From Candidatus Poseidoniales archaeon (GTDB lineage: Archaea > Thermoplasmatota > Poseidoniia > Poseidoniales > Thalassarchaeaceae), in contig JAPOFX010000001.1 of the NCBI GenBank assembly GCA_028283505.1, forward strand, positions 72,197 through 136,196: a DNA stretch of 64,000 nucleotides. Direction: 5' to 3'. Position 1 is the first letter of the stretch. Each line of letters opens with the position of its first letter. Position numbers and translations under genes: made by a program. Shown here piece after piece: positions 1-8,593 of the stretch. The notes beneath the pieces were generated by a model that did no database searches, was not told where the DNA came from, and saw only the letters and a list, made by a program, of their open reading frames with translations.

Positions 1-2
1 AT

Positions 3-2951
3 GCGACCATCGATAATCTAGAGATTGTCGGCTCTAATTATGGAATTAAATGGACTGCTATCGGAGGCATGACTTCATACCTCAACTCAAGTCTAATCAG
101 GGGTTCACAAGGTTGCATGGAACTGATAGATCACACCGATTTGGTTTCATCATCTGTCCACTTTGAGTGCGAGGGAGCGAATCCCTCTACCTCCTCCTCC
201 TTCGTTAATTTCACTGACTCCTCTTTCTCTACATTATCGGGAATGTCTGACACATTCTCAACTCTTGGGAACTCCCATATCAGGTGGATATCATCATCCC
301 AGATTGCAACACCCAATTTCACAGGCTCCGACAATATTGTCGATCTAATGTGGTTCGTTGAGGCGAACGTCGTCAATCAGAATCTTAGGAACATACCATT
401 CTCAGACGTTAATTTTTCATTCGATCAGCTGGAGGTAGAATTCACCCACACTCTGCCTTACTCAGGCAGGGAAGTAGTGGGGCCTTTCGTCGGTCAGAGG
501 TGGACCCCCGTCCAAGGCTGGTCTCAGAATACTACAATGAGCCCAGGTTGTGATTATGATGGCGTGCACAATGAGTCAGTGCCCATCCAGCTAACTTCGG
601 ACTCGGTCGTTACTTGTGTGTTAGAGATTGCTAATCAGCCCCCCTTCATCATTTGGGGCGACCCGGAAGACGAATCTGTTTATCCCAGTGGTTCCCCTGT
701 TTATTTCGGGGGGAATGAATCTTGGGACTTAGACGACGATGATCTGAGCTATACTTGGACAAGTAGCATTGATGGAGTACTTGCAATGACCGGGGGATCA
801 GGATCCTGTTCAGGGACTGCTGTTGACAATGGCTCGAGCTTTATGGCCAATAACTTGGTGGGAGGTAGTCAATGCCTCTCAGATGGATTGCATTTGATCA
901 CCCTTGAGGTCTGTGATCCAACTCATTGCGTTCAAGAGGAGAGGGAAATTGAACTGGTCAATCTCCCCCCAGTCCTTTCAGTTGGAACTTCACCAGCCGT
1001 ATCCTCATGGGGGACTTTGTACCTAGGACAAACCGCCAATGTGACGGTCTTCATGTCTGGAACATATGACCCAGAGGGAGATGATATGGAATGCTGGATC
1101 GGCGCCTCCTACGAGGAAGATGCCAGCATCCCCCCGAATCCTGCAAACGGGTGCCCGCTGGAGTTGAACAGGTCATTCCCAGGGGCACCGAGTACGTTCT
1201 CTGTCACCGTCTACGCATCAGACGGGAACAATCCAGCCTCCACTTGGACATTCGACGTCGAGCTGTATAATCAGATTCCAGAGGCATCGATGACAATTTC
1301 AAGGACCGGTCAGCTATCCTCGGATACGGTAATTATCGACGGATCTAGCACTTTAGACCCAGAGGGAGACCCTGTAAAGTTCCAGTTTATGAGCGACATA
1401 GACGGCACATTCCATTCAGGAGTATCCTCCGATGGTATTATTGAGTGGACTGGGACTTTGTCCAAAGGAACTCATACCATAACTATGCAGGCCAGCGATG
1501 ACAGGCCAGCTCATGCAGGCCAATGGACTACTTACAGTACGCAGGTCCAAGTGAATAATTCACTACCCATTTCAGTGATTTCGAGCCCCATGGATGGCCA
1601 TCTAACGGATTCAGGTACTCTTGTTACGCTCGCCTCGACCGGATCAGGCGACTGGGATATCTCCTGCTCCGACCTTCCCGAGAATGGCTCCGGACTGATA
1701 TGCAACCCCTCTAAATCAATTAGCTCCGACCTGGTCAGCGTTCTCTGGGAGAGCGATATCGTCGAAGAGCCCCTGGGAAGCGATTGGTACTTGGAGACCA
1801 GGTTGCCCGAGGGCGTTCACCAAATCACACTGACCATCGACGATGGCTCAGGGAATCCAGATGTATCGGAGATAATGCTCAGAGTCAATGAAGCCGCACC
1901 TGTTTTCGTGTTGGACTCACCGGTTCCAGATGCCATAGTATACTCTAACCTACCAGTTCTTTTCGACTTCAGAAGGTCATTCGACCCAGATGGGGACGAC
2001 TTCACAGTAACTGTAACGTCCAATCTGATGCTGGAGCCCATTCTTGATTCCAAAACCACAGATTTCTGGTACAATGACTTTCTCCCTCATGGAACTCACA
2101 CTCTGACATTTGAGCTGACAGACGAGAATGGAATGACCATATCTCACACCCAAGAAATAATTGTATTGGAGACTGACCCAGTGGCTTCGATAACCGGGCT
2201 TTCCGAGGGCCAGTACATTCCTCCAGGCACAATTCTGGAATTAAACGGATCAGAATCCTTCGACTATGACAATGACATAGCGCTCTACAGATGGACCCTC
2301 TCCGATGGTACAGAGGTCAGCGACAGAGAGACAGTAACCGTCCAGCTATCACCGGGACTGGTGAGGGTAGATCTGATGGTTCAGGACTCAAGGGGAGCCC
2401 AGTCTCTTGCCTCGGTAAATCTGACCATAGGCTCGTCATCACCAGCCTTGAGGGACATGACAGTCTCTCCAGAGGAATTCCGTATGGGAGAGGTCAATGA
2501 GATCAGAGTAACAGTGGTAATGGAAGACGCGGATGGTACCACTGAATCGGTGGGGGGTGAGATGGTCGCGGGAGGACTATCCAAGGCATTCCAGATGAGG
2601 GATGACGGGCAACTGGGCGACTTGATTGCAGATGATGGAATTTGGACCTATGAGACAAATTGGGAGATTACCTCAGGGTCCTCTGCCTCCATCGGTGTTT
2701 GGGCATTGGATGGGGATTCAGTGAGTCCGACCCTGATGTCCATAATCCCGATAATAGAGGACGAGGGCCTGGATATCTTCGGATGGATAATTGGCTCTGG
2801 CCTGCCACTCGTCATATTGGTGATATGTATGTTTATCTCGGTCGGAATGGTAATTGTATCCAATCGCAGAAAGGAGATAGAGAGGGATTTGGAGTTGATT
2901 CAGTCATGGTCCTCTTTCGAGCCAATTGATGATGAAAGAGACGAATCATAG
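3..2951 (+). CDS. Large secreted PKD/Ig-repeat surface protein, 5' partial, C-terminal membrane anchor
   Basis: The frame is open to the first base of the window, so the gene begins upstream; the ATG at 69 is only an internal Met. The visible 982 residues are Asp/Ser/Gly-rich and contain repeated PKD or cadherin-like modules, recognisable from recurring 'DPEGD', 'DPDGDD' and 'LDDDDLSY' signatures, each followed by beta-rich segments ending in short 'HTLTFELTD'-type strands. A single hydrophobic helix (about residues 928-952) is followed by a 30-residue charged tail beginning SNRRKE, so the bulk lies outside the cell and the C-terminus is cytoplasmic. The family is common in marine Thermoplasmatota; adhesion or substrate binding is inferred. 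It is convergent with the GT2 gene downstream. Confidence 0.8.
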   Translation, partial: ATIDNLEIVGSNYGIKWTAIGGMTSYLNSSLIRGSQGCMELIDHTDLVSSSVHFECEGANPSTSSSFVNFTDSSFSTLSGMSDTFSTLGNSHIRWISSSQIATPNFTGSDNIVDLMWFVEANVVNQNLRNIPFSDVNFSFDQLEVEFTHTLPYSGREVVGPFVGQRWTPVQGWSQNTTMSPGCDYDGVHNESVPIQLTSDSVVTCVLEIANQPPFIIWGDPEDESVYPSGSPVYFGGNESWDLDDDDLSYTWTSSIDGVLAMTGGSGSCSGTAVDNGSSFMANNLVGGSQCLSDGLHLITLEVCDPTHCVQEEREIELVNLPPVLSVGTSPAVSSWGTLYLGQTANVTVFMSGTYDPEGDDMECWIGASYEEDASIPPNPANGCPLELNRSFPGAPSTFSVTVYASDGNNPASTWTFDVELYNQIPEASMTISRTGQLSSDTVIIDGSSTLDPEGDPVKFQFMSDIDGTFHSGVSSDGIIEWTGTLSKGTHTITMQASDDRPAHAGQWTTYSTQVQVNNSLPISVISSPMDGHLTDSGTLVTLASTGSGDWDISCSDLPENGSGLICNPSKSISSDLVSVLWESDIVEEPLGSDWYLETRLPEGVHQITLTIDDGSGNPDVSEIMLRVNEAAPVFVLDSPVPDAIVYSNLPVLFDFRRSFDPDGDDFTVTVTSNLMLEPILDSKTTDFWYNDFLPHGTHTLTFELTDENGMTISHTQEIIVLETDPVASITGLSEGQYIPPGTILELNGSESFDYDNDIALYRWTLSDGTEVSDRETVTVQLSPGLVRVDLMVQDSRGAQSLASVNLTIGSSSPALRDMTVSPEEFRMGEVNEIRVTVVMEDADGTTESVGGEMVAGGLSKAFQMRDDGQLGDLIADDGIWTYETNWEITSGSSASIGVWALDGDSVSPTLMSIIPIIEDEGLDIFGWIIGSGLPLVILVICMFISVGMVIVSNRRKEIERDLELIQSWSSFEPIDDERDES

Positions 2952-3007
2952 GGTATCGAAACACTCGATCCGATGCGTGCTCCTTGACCCATGTAGATGG
3001 CAGTTAC

Positions 3008-3742
3008 TTACTCCTCTGGGCCCCAAGGCGTAACTTGCCTAGTCAACCCTAATCTGTGAGTGAAGAGGAATCTGAGATTCAGGAGGCCATCCCCCCAAGT
3101 GTTGATCTCAGCCTCCCCGACCCTAGTCCTGTATGGAACACTGACCTCAGCAGTTCTCTTCTTGCCAAGGTATCTCCTCGCCCGGATTTTGAACTCCTGC
3201 GAGAGAGGCATTCCGTCATGCTTGGGACGGACCCTCTCATCATCGAAGATTGATCTTCGGAAAACCCACATTCCACTCTGGGAGTCATGTATCCCATACC
3301 AGTACAGGAGCGATGCCGTCGTGGATAGAACCCAATTGCCAAATCCGTGAAGTCCCGGCATTGACCCCTGCTCGGCCCTCCTAAGCCTGTCACAAGTAAT
3401 CCATGACAGGTCCTCCTCTACCAGTTTTCTAACCAGACCTGGGACTTCTTCCCCGGGGTAGGTGCAGTCCGCATCCATAGTTACGATGATGTCACCAGGA
3501 GCCATAGAGAAACCAGTCTTGTAGGCCCTGCCATAACCCTTCCTGGGCTCTAGGTATACAGTAGCGCCCTCTGCCTTTGCCAGCTCTCTAGTACTGTCCG
3601 TGGAGTTACCATCGATAATCAAAAAGTCAAGCCTATCACACCATCCGTCATTCGGAACGGACCTAATCGTGTCAACTATCGCTTCCTCCTCGTTCCTTGT
3701 TGGAATAACGACCGTTACGTGTACTGGCAGGGGTTTAGTCAT
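3008..3742 (-). CDS. Family 2 glycosyltransferase, dolichyl-phosphate sugar synthase type
   Basis: 244 residues from an ATG. The N-terminal GT-A fold is clear: VTVVIPTRNEEEAI, then LIIDGNSTDSTRELA, a GYGRAYKTGF segment and the metal-binding DAD in 'IIVTMDADCTYPG' (about residues 89-92). These are hallmarks of the DPM1/dolichol-phosphate glucose or mannose synthase branch of GT2, which charges a polyprenyl phosphate with one sugar for N-glycosylation or lipid glycosylation at the cytoplasmic face. There is no C-terminal membrane domain, so it resembles the short soluble DPM1 form. It is divergent from the GT4 gene at 3840, sharing a 97-bp promoter region, and the two may act in surface glycan synthesis. 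The donor sugar cannot be read from sequence. Confidence 0.85.
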   Translation of the reverse strand: MTKPLPVHVTVVIPTRNEEEAIVDTIRSVPNDGWCDRLDFLIIDGNSTDSTRELAKAEGATVYLEPRKGYGRAYKTGFSMAPGDIIVTMDADCTYPGEEVPGLVRKLVEEDLSWITCDRLRRAEQGSMPGLHGFGNWVLSTTASLLYWYGIHDSQSGMWVFRRSIFDDERVRPKHDGMPLSQEFKIRARRYLGKKRTAEVSVPYRTRVGEAEINTWGDGLLNLRFLFTHRLGLTRQVTPWGPEE

Positions 3743-3839
3743 GAATTAGCCACCGGCCCCTCCGTTTTGAATAATGCGAACGTCTGACTTGTGGTAGTTC
3801 TCTTGAAATGCTGATACCGAATCGGGGATTTGAGAGACC

Positions 3840-5069
3840 ATGCACATCGCAATGCTTTCCGCAGAGTTTCCACCAAGGTGGGGAGGCATGGGGTCGACGG
3901 TTTTCCACCTCTCCGCAGCCTTGGTCAATAGGGGCCATAAAGTCACTGTCATCACCAGATCAGGAGCAGGTAAACCACCTCACCAAGAGGGTGTGGAAGT
4001 GATAGAAGTGGGATGGGCCAGAATCCCCATGGAGTTCACCCGTTCCTATGGCAGGAGGGCTATTTCGGAGTTGGAGAGACTGAATGAGAGACTCAACGTG
4101 GACGTTGTTCACCTGCATTGTCCCATGATATCATGGGCAACGCCTCAGTTTCACCATTGCATCCAAAATATCGCTCCGGTGGTGTCTTCCCTCCATGGTT
4201 CGTGGCTTGGTGAGCGTGATGGTCTGCTCGAGGCAAGTATGGCAAAGGAGGCAGCGGTATGGGCTAATGTAAATGACATAGCAATCAGGCTCTCAGCGGA
4301 AAGATACGCCAAATTTGAGAGCATCGCCATCAGGGAGTCATCGATCTGTGTGGCCAACTCCCGTGCGACCAAAGAGGACTTCGATTCAAGATACAACCCC
4401 CCGCCGAATTGGGACTGTGAAGTCATTCACTGGGGTGTCGATACAGAGATGTTCAGACCTCTAGATATTGAAAAAGAGGAGGAAAAACTGAACTTCACTG
4501 AAATCAGAAAAAGGTTCGGTGCAGTAAGCCCGGGATCTAAGCTAATACTGGCAGTTGGAAGACTTGCGGCAAGGAAGGGTTATTCAACTCTGATTCGGGG
4601 TTTTTCAGCCTTGAACGAGGAGATGCCAAACACCAAACTTGTGATAGTCGGTAGAGGGCACTTGAAGAGAAGACTGATGAGGCTGGCAAAAAGCCTAGGG
4701 GTTGAAGAAGACGTAAGGATAGAGTCTAGCTTATCCTTCGCAGAACTAGCACAACTCTACCGATCTTCGGACTTGGTTGTCTATCCCTCATTCTACGAGG
4801 GGCAGGGGTTGATTCCCTTGGAGGCAATGGCATCTGGAGTCCCTGTCGTTACAGTTGACCATGGGCCACTTCCGGAGATGGTCGACGAATCTGTCGGCGC
4901 CCTTTTCACAATGGGCAACATAGAGTCTATGGTCTCTGTAATGAGAGAAGTCTTGAAGACAGGCCGGGAGAAGGGCGAACAAGGCAGAGCCAGGGTCCTT
5001 CAGAAATTCACCTATTCGGGTAATGCTGAATCCTTCGAGAAGGTCTATATTGAGGCCATAAAACGCTAG
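3840..5069 (+). CDS. Family 4 (GT-B) glycosyltransferase
   Basis: 409 residues from an ATG. The N-terminal domain starts MHIAMLSAEFPPRWGGMG, the usual acceptor-side loop of GT4 enzymes. The C-terminal nucleotide-sugar domain has LILAVGRLAARKGYSTLI (about residue 235), KLVIVGRG and the E-x7-E motif in EGQGLIPLEAMASGVPVV (about residues 320-337). It is a retaining glycosyltransferase of the WaaG/PimB/mannosyltransferase superfamily, probably cytoplasmic or peripheral at the membrane, transferring a hexose from a nucleotide sugar to a lipid or glycan. It is divergent from a GT2 gene and is followed after 16 bp by a permease gene, probably in the same transcript. Substrate is unknown. Confidence 0.88.
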   Translation: MHIAMLSAEFPPRWGGMGSTVFHLSAALVNRGHKVTVITRSGAGKPPHQEGVEVIEVGWARIPMEFTRSYGRRAISELERLNERLNVDVVHLHCPMISWATPQFHHCIQNIAPVVSSLHGSWLGERDGLLEASMAKEAAVWANVNDIAIRLSAERYAKFESIAIRESSICVANSRATKEDFDSRYNPPPNWDCEVIHWGVDTEMFRPLDIEKEEEKLNFTEIRKRFGAVSPGSKLILAVGRLAARKGYSTLIRGFSALNEEMPNTKLVIVGRGHLKRRLMRLAKSLGVEEDVRIESSLSFAELAQLYRSSDLVVYPSFYEGQGLIPLEAMASGVPVVTVDHGPLPEMVDESVGALFTMGNIESMVSVMREVLKTGREKGEQGRARVLQKFTYSGNAESFEKVYIEAIKR

Positions 5070-5085
5070 ATTAGGCGAACCATTG

Positions 5086-6171
5086 ATGCGCCATGACTAT
5101 GTCGGGATGTCGATAACCATGGCGAACAGCACCAGTCTAGCAAAGGTCGACTCCGGAACTCTGGCCAACATCGCAATTGTGTTGTTCGTCAGCGTCCTGG
5201 CAATAATACATCTAAAGGCAGTGATTCAGCCTCTTGTTGTTGCAACGCTAATCTTCTTCCTAATTAGGCCCCCAGCACAATGGCTGGAGGAGAGGATAGG
5301 TGGCCATCCATTAATCGCTTATGGGGTTCTAGTGGTGGCGGTAATGGGGTTCCTACTTTTCGCATCCAATTCAATGTATGAGGCGATGCAGAGTTTCACA
5401 AACGATGCCCCCGAGTTGCAGAAATCCCTTGACGAGAAGGTAGCTTGGGTAGAGGAATTATCGATATTCGGATACCAACCTAATACCTCGACCCTCACTG
5501 ACTTAATTACCATCGAGACTGTGAACTCATACGCCGCAGGTTTCGTGGGTACACTGGCAGGATTTACTACCGGCCTCGTGACAGTCCTAATTTTCCTCCT
5601 GTTCATCATTCTGGAGGCAGAGACTCTTCCAAAGAGAATCAAGGCAGCTTACCCAGATGATGTACAGAGAGTGATGTCTGTAGCCTCTGACTCAGGGGAT
5701 GGAATCAATACCTATGTCATCACCAGAGCCTCAGTAGCTTTCGGTCAAGCCGTTGTCGCCGCAGCCGTACTATCTTACATGGAAATCCCGTTCGTTTTCC
5801 TGTGGGCTTCAATAACATTCCTCATGGATTTCATCCCCTATGTCGGAGCGTTGCTCTCGATTATTCCCCCCATTTTACTAGGGCTAATCGTACTCCCCCA
5901 AACATCAGCGTTGATTCTTATCGCTCTCTTAATTGCCAATCAGCAGGTCTGGGGCGGTATAATCGAGCCGCAGTTAGCGGGACAGAGACTTGACATGTCA
6001 CCAATCGTCCTACTAATGTTGGTGGCCTTTTGGGGATGGGCATGGGGAATAATGGGAATGGTTCTCGGAGTCCCACTAGCAGTCATAATGAAGATTGGGT
6101 TGGAGAGTGACCCAAGGACCAGACCAATAGCAATCATGCTTTCTAGGGACCCGGATTCGAAGTCATCTTGA
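5086..6171 (+). CDS. AI-2E (PerM/UPF0118) family membrane transporter
   Basis: 361 residues. A TTG at 5083 lies directly before the ATG at 5086; the ATG is preferred, and a second ATG at 5107 is possible. Hydrophobic segments near residues 28-68 and 85-105, a soluble amphipathic stretch (about 110-160), then several C-terminal helices including 'FLMDFIPYVGALLSIIPP' and 'VWGGIIEPQLAGQRLDMSP' follow the AI-2E family pattern. Members are about eight-helix exporters or Na+/H+ antiporters; the substrate cannot be inferred. It follows the GT4 gene by 16 bp and overlaps the convergent thiamine pyrophosphokinase-like gene by 9 bp. Confidence 0.85.
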   Translation: MRHDYVGMSITMANSTSLAKVDSGTLANIAIVLFVSVLAIIHLKAVIQPLVVATLIFFLIRPPAQWLEERIGGHPLIAYGVLVVAVMGFLLFASNSMYEAMQSFTNDAPELQKSLDEKVAWVEELSIFGYQPNTSTLTDLITIETVNSYAAGFVGTLAGFTTGLVTVLIFLLFIILEAETLPKRIKAAYPDDVQRVMSVASDSGDGINTYVITRASVAFGQAVVAAAVLSYMEIPFVFLWASITFLMDFIPYVGALLSIIPPILLGLIVLPQTSALILIALLIANQQVWGGIIEPQLAGQRLDMSPIVLLMLVAFWGWAWGIMGMVLGVPLAVIMKIGLESDPRTRPIAIMLSRDPDSKSS

Positions 6172-6777
6172 CCGCTCCACGTATACCGCTACCACTCCAT
6201 CCGAGGTAACTCTGACCAAAGCCCCCAGTCCCTCATTGCTGAGTCCCCTTGTCGACATCTTGAGTTGCTGCCCTGCCAACTCCCATTTCCCGCCAATGAC
6301 ATTAACTTTCATGCAACTTGATAATGCAAAGACCGAGAATTTTCGACCCTTCTCGATAAGCTCATTGAAACCATTATTCGAGGGGCTCGAAAGATGAAAA
6401 ACTCCAGATTCGTAATGCATCCTAACATTCATTCCCTCTGGGGCCTCGTTCAACGCCGCGAAGGCGCCAAAGACATGTCCATAGTCTCCGCCCTCAACAC
6501 CAACGACATCAACCTCTTCAAATCCCAGGGAATTAACGTAGTGAATTGATTTTGAGAGGTCACTCTTACTTTGATCGTCGAGAAAAATAGATCGATCCTC
6601 CCACTTGGAGTGTTCCACAGAATCCAAGTCTCCAAGGACCTTGAAGACATCATATCCCATCGATGAGGCCTTATCAGCACCACCGTCAACTCCGAAAATT
6701 AGAGATGTAGAACTCATGATTTCTCCAACGATAGACTCACTAGGTAGTGCCCCGTTGCACCAAAGTATCGCCTTCAT
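6163..6777 (-). CDS. Thiamine pyrophosphokinase-like protein
   Basis: 204 residues from an ATG. The order of motifs follows thiamine pyrophosphokinase: LIFGVDGGADKA (residues about 26-37), VLGDLDSVE with the metal-binding GDxDS, DQSKSDLSKSIHYV equivalent to DQ-x-TD, GVEGGDYGHVFGA where typical enzymes have GGRxDH, and a C-terminal beta domain with the thiamine-binding 'STRGLSNE'. It would transfer pyrophosphate from ATP to thiamine. The GGRxDH loop is altered (Arg and the Asp of DH are missing), so activity or substrate may differ. It lies four bases downstream of the M29-like gene on the same strand, suggesting co-transcription. Confidence 0.75.
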   Translation of the reverse strand: MKAILWCNGALPSESIVGEIMSSTSLIFGVDGGADKASSMGYDVFKVLGDLDSVEHSKWEDRSIFLDDQSKSDLSKSIHYVNSLGFEEVDVVGVEGGDYGHVFGAFAALNEAPEGMNVRMHYESGVFHLSSPSNNGFNELIEKGRKFSVFALSSCMKVNVIGGKWELAGQQLKMSTRGLSNEGLGALVRVTSDGVVAVYVERSR

Positions 6778-6781
6778 TCAA

Positions 6782-7813
6782 TCACCGCTTTCTCGCAGTT
6801 ACCTTTCCCTCTAAGACTAAGTCGACGTCTTCCAATTCCACGGTCGGCTTCAACATGACTCCCCTAATTTGGTAGCCTACTCTTGAACTTCCCCCTAAGG
6901 ATGAGTTATCTCCTATCGCGATGTACGAGGAGCCTCTGACGACCTGATCCTCCAGTTGGCTACCGGATAGTCGCGATTTTGGGTTCATACCGAATCCGAA
7001 TTCCGCTAGGGTTCCGACCTTCTCAATTTGAGATATTTTCACAGAGGATCTAATGGAATCCATCTTAGAAATAAGGTCCTCAGAAACAGAGCCCCCAGAA
7101 ATTTCGATTACGTTGCCATCTTCGACCAATAACGTCACTGGCTCATCCAATAATTCACCGTCAAGTGACCCGTCAATTACAATCTTCCCATTAGCACTCC
7201 CTTCCTTGGGAAGAACGAATACCTTACCTGTCGGGAGATTCGTTATCTGTCCAGGCCGATTGCAAATTCCATTGTCCTCAAGTATCCACCTTGCTCCTGT
7301 CGTGAAAGTAAAATCAGACCCCGAGGATGACCTCACTCTTACGAGGGTCCTCTTCCTTAGTAGGCTATTGAGTCCAGATATCTCTTTTTTTATCGCTCCA
7401 TAATCCGCAGTCATCCCTCCCTTGGATAGAATTTCTGATGTTATACCTGGCATAGATGCAATTCTCGCGTTCTCTCTTGAAGCGTTCCTCCTAGCTCTGG
7501 TGTGAGTCAGAGAGCTCTTTGTGGCGATCAGGACAACGTCCTGTTGCCTCATCAGCTCAGCAACGGGATCTGGAGGCTCTGCTCCTTTCTTGTGGGAGGG
7601 AGGCATCATCATTAGCAGAACCCTGTCAGTTACCTCGGCAGCCGCTTCATAGAGAGATTGCCCTACTTCTGAGCAGTGGGGGTCAGTGACAATAAGTACG
7701 TGTTCTGAGGGCCTAATCTGCATACAAGTCCTGACAACAGACCTAGAAGAGGTCAGCATCGCTTCTGCCAATTCGTCAGAATCAGCGGCACTTATTTCCC
7801 CCTCCTCTGTCAT
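6782..7813 (-). CDS. M29-aminopeptidase-fold protein lacking most metal ligands
   Basis: 343 residues from the ATG at 7813; a TTG at 7864 would add 17 residues. The family signature is visible: 'NLPTGKVFVLPKEG' (about 193-206), 'LAEFGFGMNP', 'SYIAIGDNSSLGG' and 'MLKPTVELEDVDLVLEGK' at the C-terminus. This is the layout of M29 metallo-aminopeptidases (AmpS/aminopeptidase T) and the related NicX dioxygenases. Compared with those, the Glu of NLPTGEVF is Lys197, the His of HIA(L/I)G is Tyr297, and the HxD pair is Gln315/Arg317; only Glu271 remains. Two-metal peptidase chemistry therefore looks lost, and the protein may be a pseudoenzyme or have a new ligand. It is probably co-transcribed with the thiamine pyrophosphokinase-like gene. 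Confidence 0.7.
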   Translation of the reverse strand: MTEEGEISAADSDELAEAMLTSSRSVVRTCMQIRPSEHVLIVTDPHCSEVGQSLYEAAAEVTDRVLLMMMPPSHKKGAEPPDPVAELMRQQDVVLIATKSSLTHTRARRNASRENARIASMPGITSEILSKGGMTADYGAIKKEISGLNSLLRKRTLVRVRSSSGSDFTFTTGARWILEDNGICNRPGQITNLPTGKVFVLPKEGSANGKIVIDGSLDGELLDEPVTLLVEDGNVIEISGGSVSEDLISKMDSIRSSVKISQIEKVGTLAEFGFGMNPKSRLSGSQLEDQVVRGSSYIAIGDNSSLGGSSRVGYQIRGVMLKPTVELEDVDLVLEGKVTARKR

Positions 7814-7905
7814 CTGAACCGTACCGCGGAGTGGGTCGTTGTTCAAGGACACTCCGAATGTCAATTCGGTTAATCAAGCCAGTCAAAGGGAGATATCCAT
7901 TGCGA

Positions 7906-8061
7906 ATGGTGATGAAGAGATTCGCGACGATAAGAGCAGTCATTGGAGGTCTCTGGGAAGCTCTCGATCACTCAAGTCGTCAGCCTGACTACGGTAACCT
8001 AATTGCCCCAATGGAGGACTTTGTTCAGTCCTGTTCAAGTACTAAGTCTGATTGCCCGTGA
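7906..8061 (+). CDS. Possible 51-residue small protein upstream of the cold-shock gene
   Basis: An ATG at 7906 opens a 51-codon frame ending in TGA at 8061, three bases before the cold-shock ATG. The peptide starts MVMKRFATIRAVIGGLWEAL and ends in a Ser/Cys-rich tail; I recognise no family. A purine-rich GGGAGA lies upstream, but spacing is long. The spacing to the next gene would suit translational coupling. It could equally be the untranslated leader of the cold-shock mRNA, and nothing besides the open frame supports coding. Confidence 0.25.
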   Translation: MVMKRFATIRAVIGGLWEALDHSSRQPDYGNLIAPMEDFVQSCSSTKSDCP

Positions 8062-8064
8062 ACA

Positions 8065-8256
8065 ATGGCACTAGGAACAGTAAAGTGGTTTAACTTCACA
8101 AAGGGGTATGGATTTATCGAGCAGGAAGAGGGTGACGATTTATTCGTACACAAATCTCAAGTTGAGGGACAAATCAGAGAGGGTGACTCTGTGGAGTTCG
8201 AGGTTGGCGAGGGCCCAAAGGGACCTAATGCAATCAACGTCAAGAAGGTTGAGTAG
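8065..8256 (+). CDS. csp: CspA-family cold-shock protein
   Basis: 63 residues from an ATG, a complete single cold-shock (S1/OB-fold) domain. RNP1 is 'KGYGFIEQ' (residues 14-21) and RNP2 is 'DDLFVHKS' (about 29-36), preceded by the invariant GTVKWFN start. These proteins bind single-stranded RNA or DNA and act as RNA chaperones in the cytoplasm. The family is abundant in bacteria and patchy in archaea, where it is found in some cold-water lineages including Marine Group II, and it was probably acquired from bacteria. It stands alone between the divergent M29-like gene and ferrochelatase, with a long leader that may carry cold-responsive control, though no specific element is recognised. Confidence 0.95.
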   Translation: MALGTVKWFNFTKGYGFIEQEEGDDLFVHKSQVEGQIREGDSVEFEVGEGPKGPNAINVKKVE

Positions 8257-8401
8257 TAAAAACCAACCACAGCTTAGTAGTGCGGCGTTTTCAGATGAAG
8301 CACGAATGATGCATCAGTACAAGCTCATTAAGTCTAAGATTCAAACATAATCTAATCATGGACCAGAACTTGGATCTACAGATCGCTGCCCTGATCTTTC
8401 T

Positions 8402-8530
8402 AGGCGGCACGCAGAACCTCGTCTCCGGTAGTGATCACGGAGGCGTTGAAACAACGAGTGACGACGAGGAGGTAGAAGCCGAGCCGGGAAACACAGTAAA
8501 ACACAATCTGCAGATCCCCGAGAATTTTTT
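8402..8530 (+). ncRNA. Candidate structured RNA with three-way junction and U-rich end
   Basis: The 337-bp gap between the cold-shock and ferrochelatase genes contains nested perfect helices. P1 pairs 8417-8423 (CCTCGTC) with 8463-8469 (GACGAGG). Inside it are P2, 8424-8427 (TCCG) with 8438-8441 (CGGA), and P3, 8444-8448 (CGTTG) closing an AAA loop on 8452-8456 (CAACG). Outside P1 a symmetric 8+8-nt internal loop is followed by GGC/GCC pairing of 8405-8408 with 8478-8481. A T6 run at 8525-8530 could end transcription. It does not show the conserved cores of RNase P RNA, SRP RNA or 5S rRNA. The strand is assumed from the T-run. A weak 77-codon frame (8358-8591) also spans it. Confidence 0.4.
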
Positions 8531-8593
8531 CTCTTCCGAGATTTCACAGGACTCAACACTCCAGTTTAATTACTCAATGGCTAGACGGTAAAT

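Noticed and set aside
8402-8493. Box H/ACA guide RNA
   Set aside because: There is an internal loop and an ACA at 8491-8493, but the distance from the upper stem (about 21 bases) is too long and no kink-turn is visible.
8358-8591. 77-codon frame starting MDQNLDL across the gap before hemH
   Set aside because: No recognisable domain and odd composition; the perfect nested helices favour RNA. Kept only as an alternative reading.
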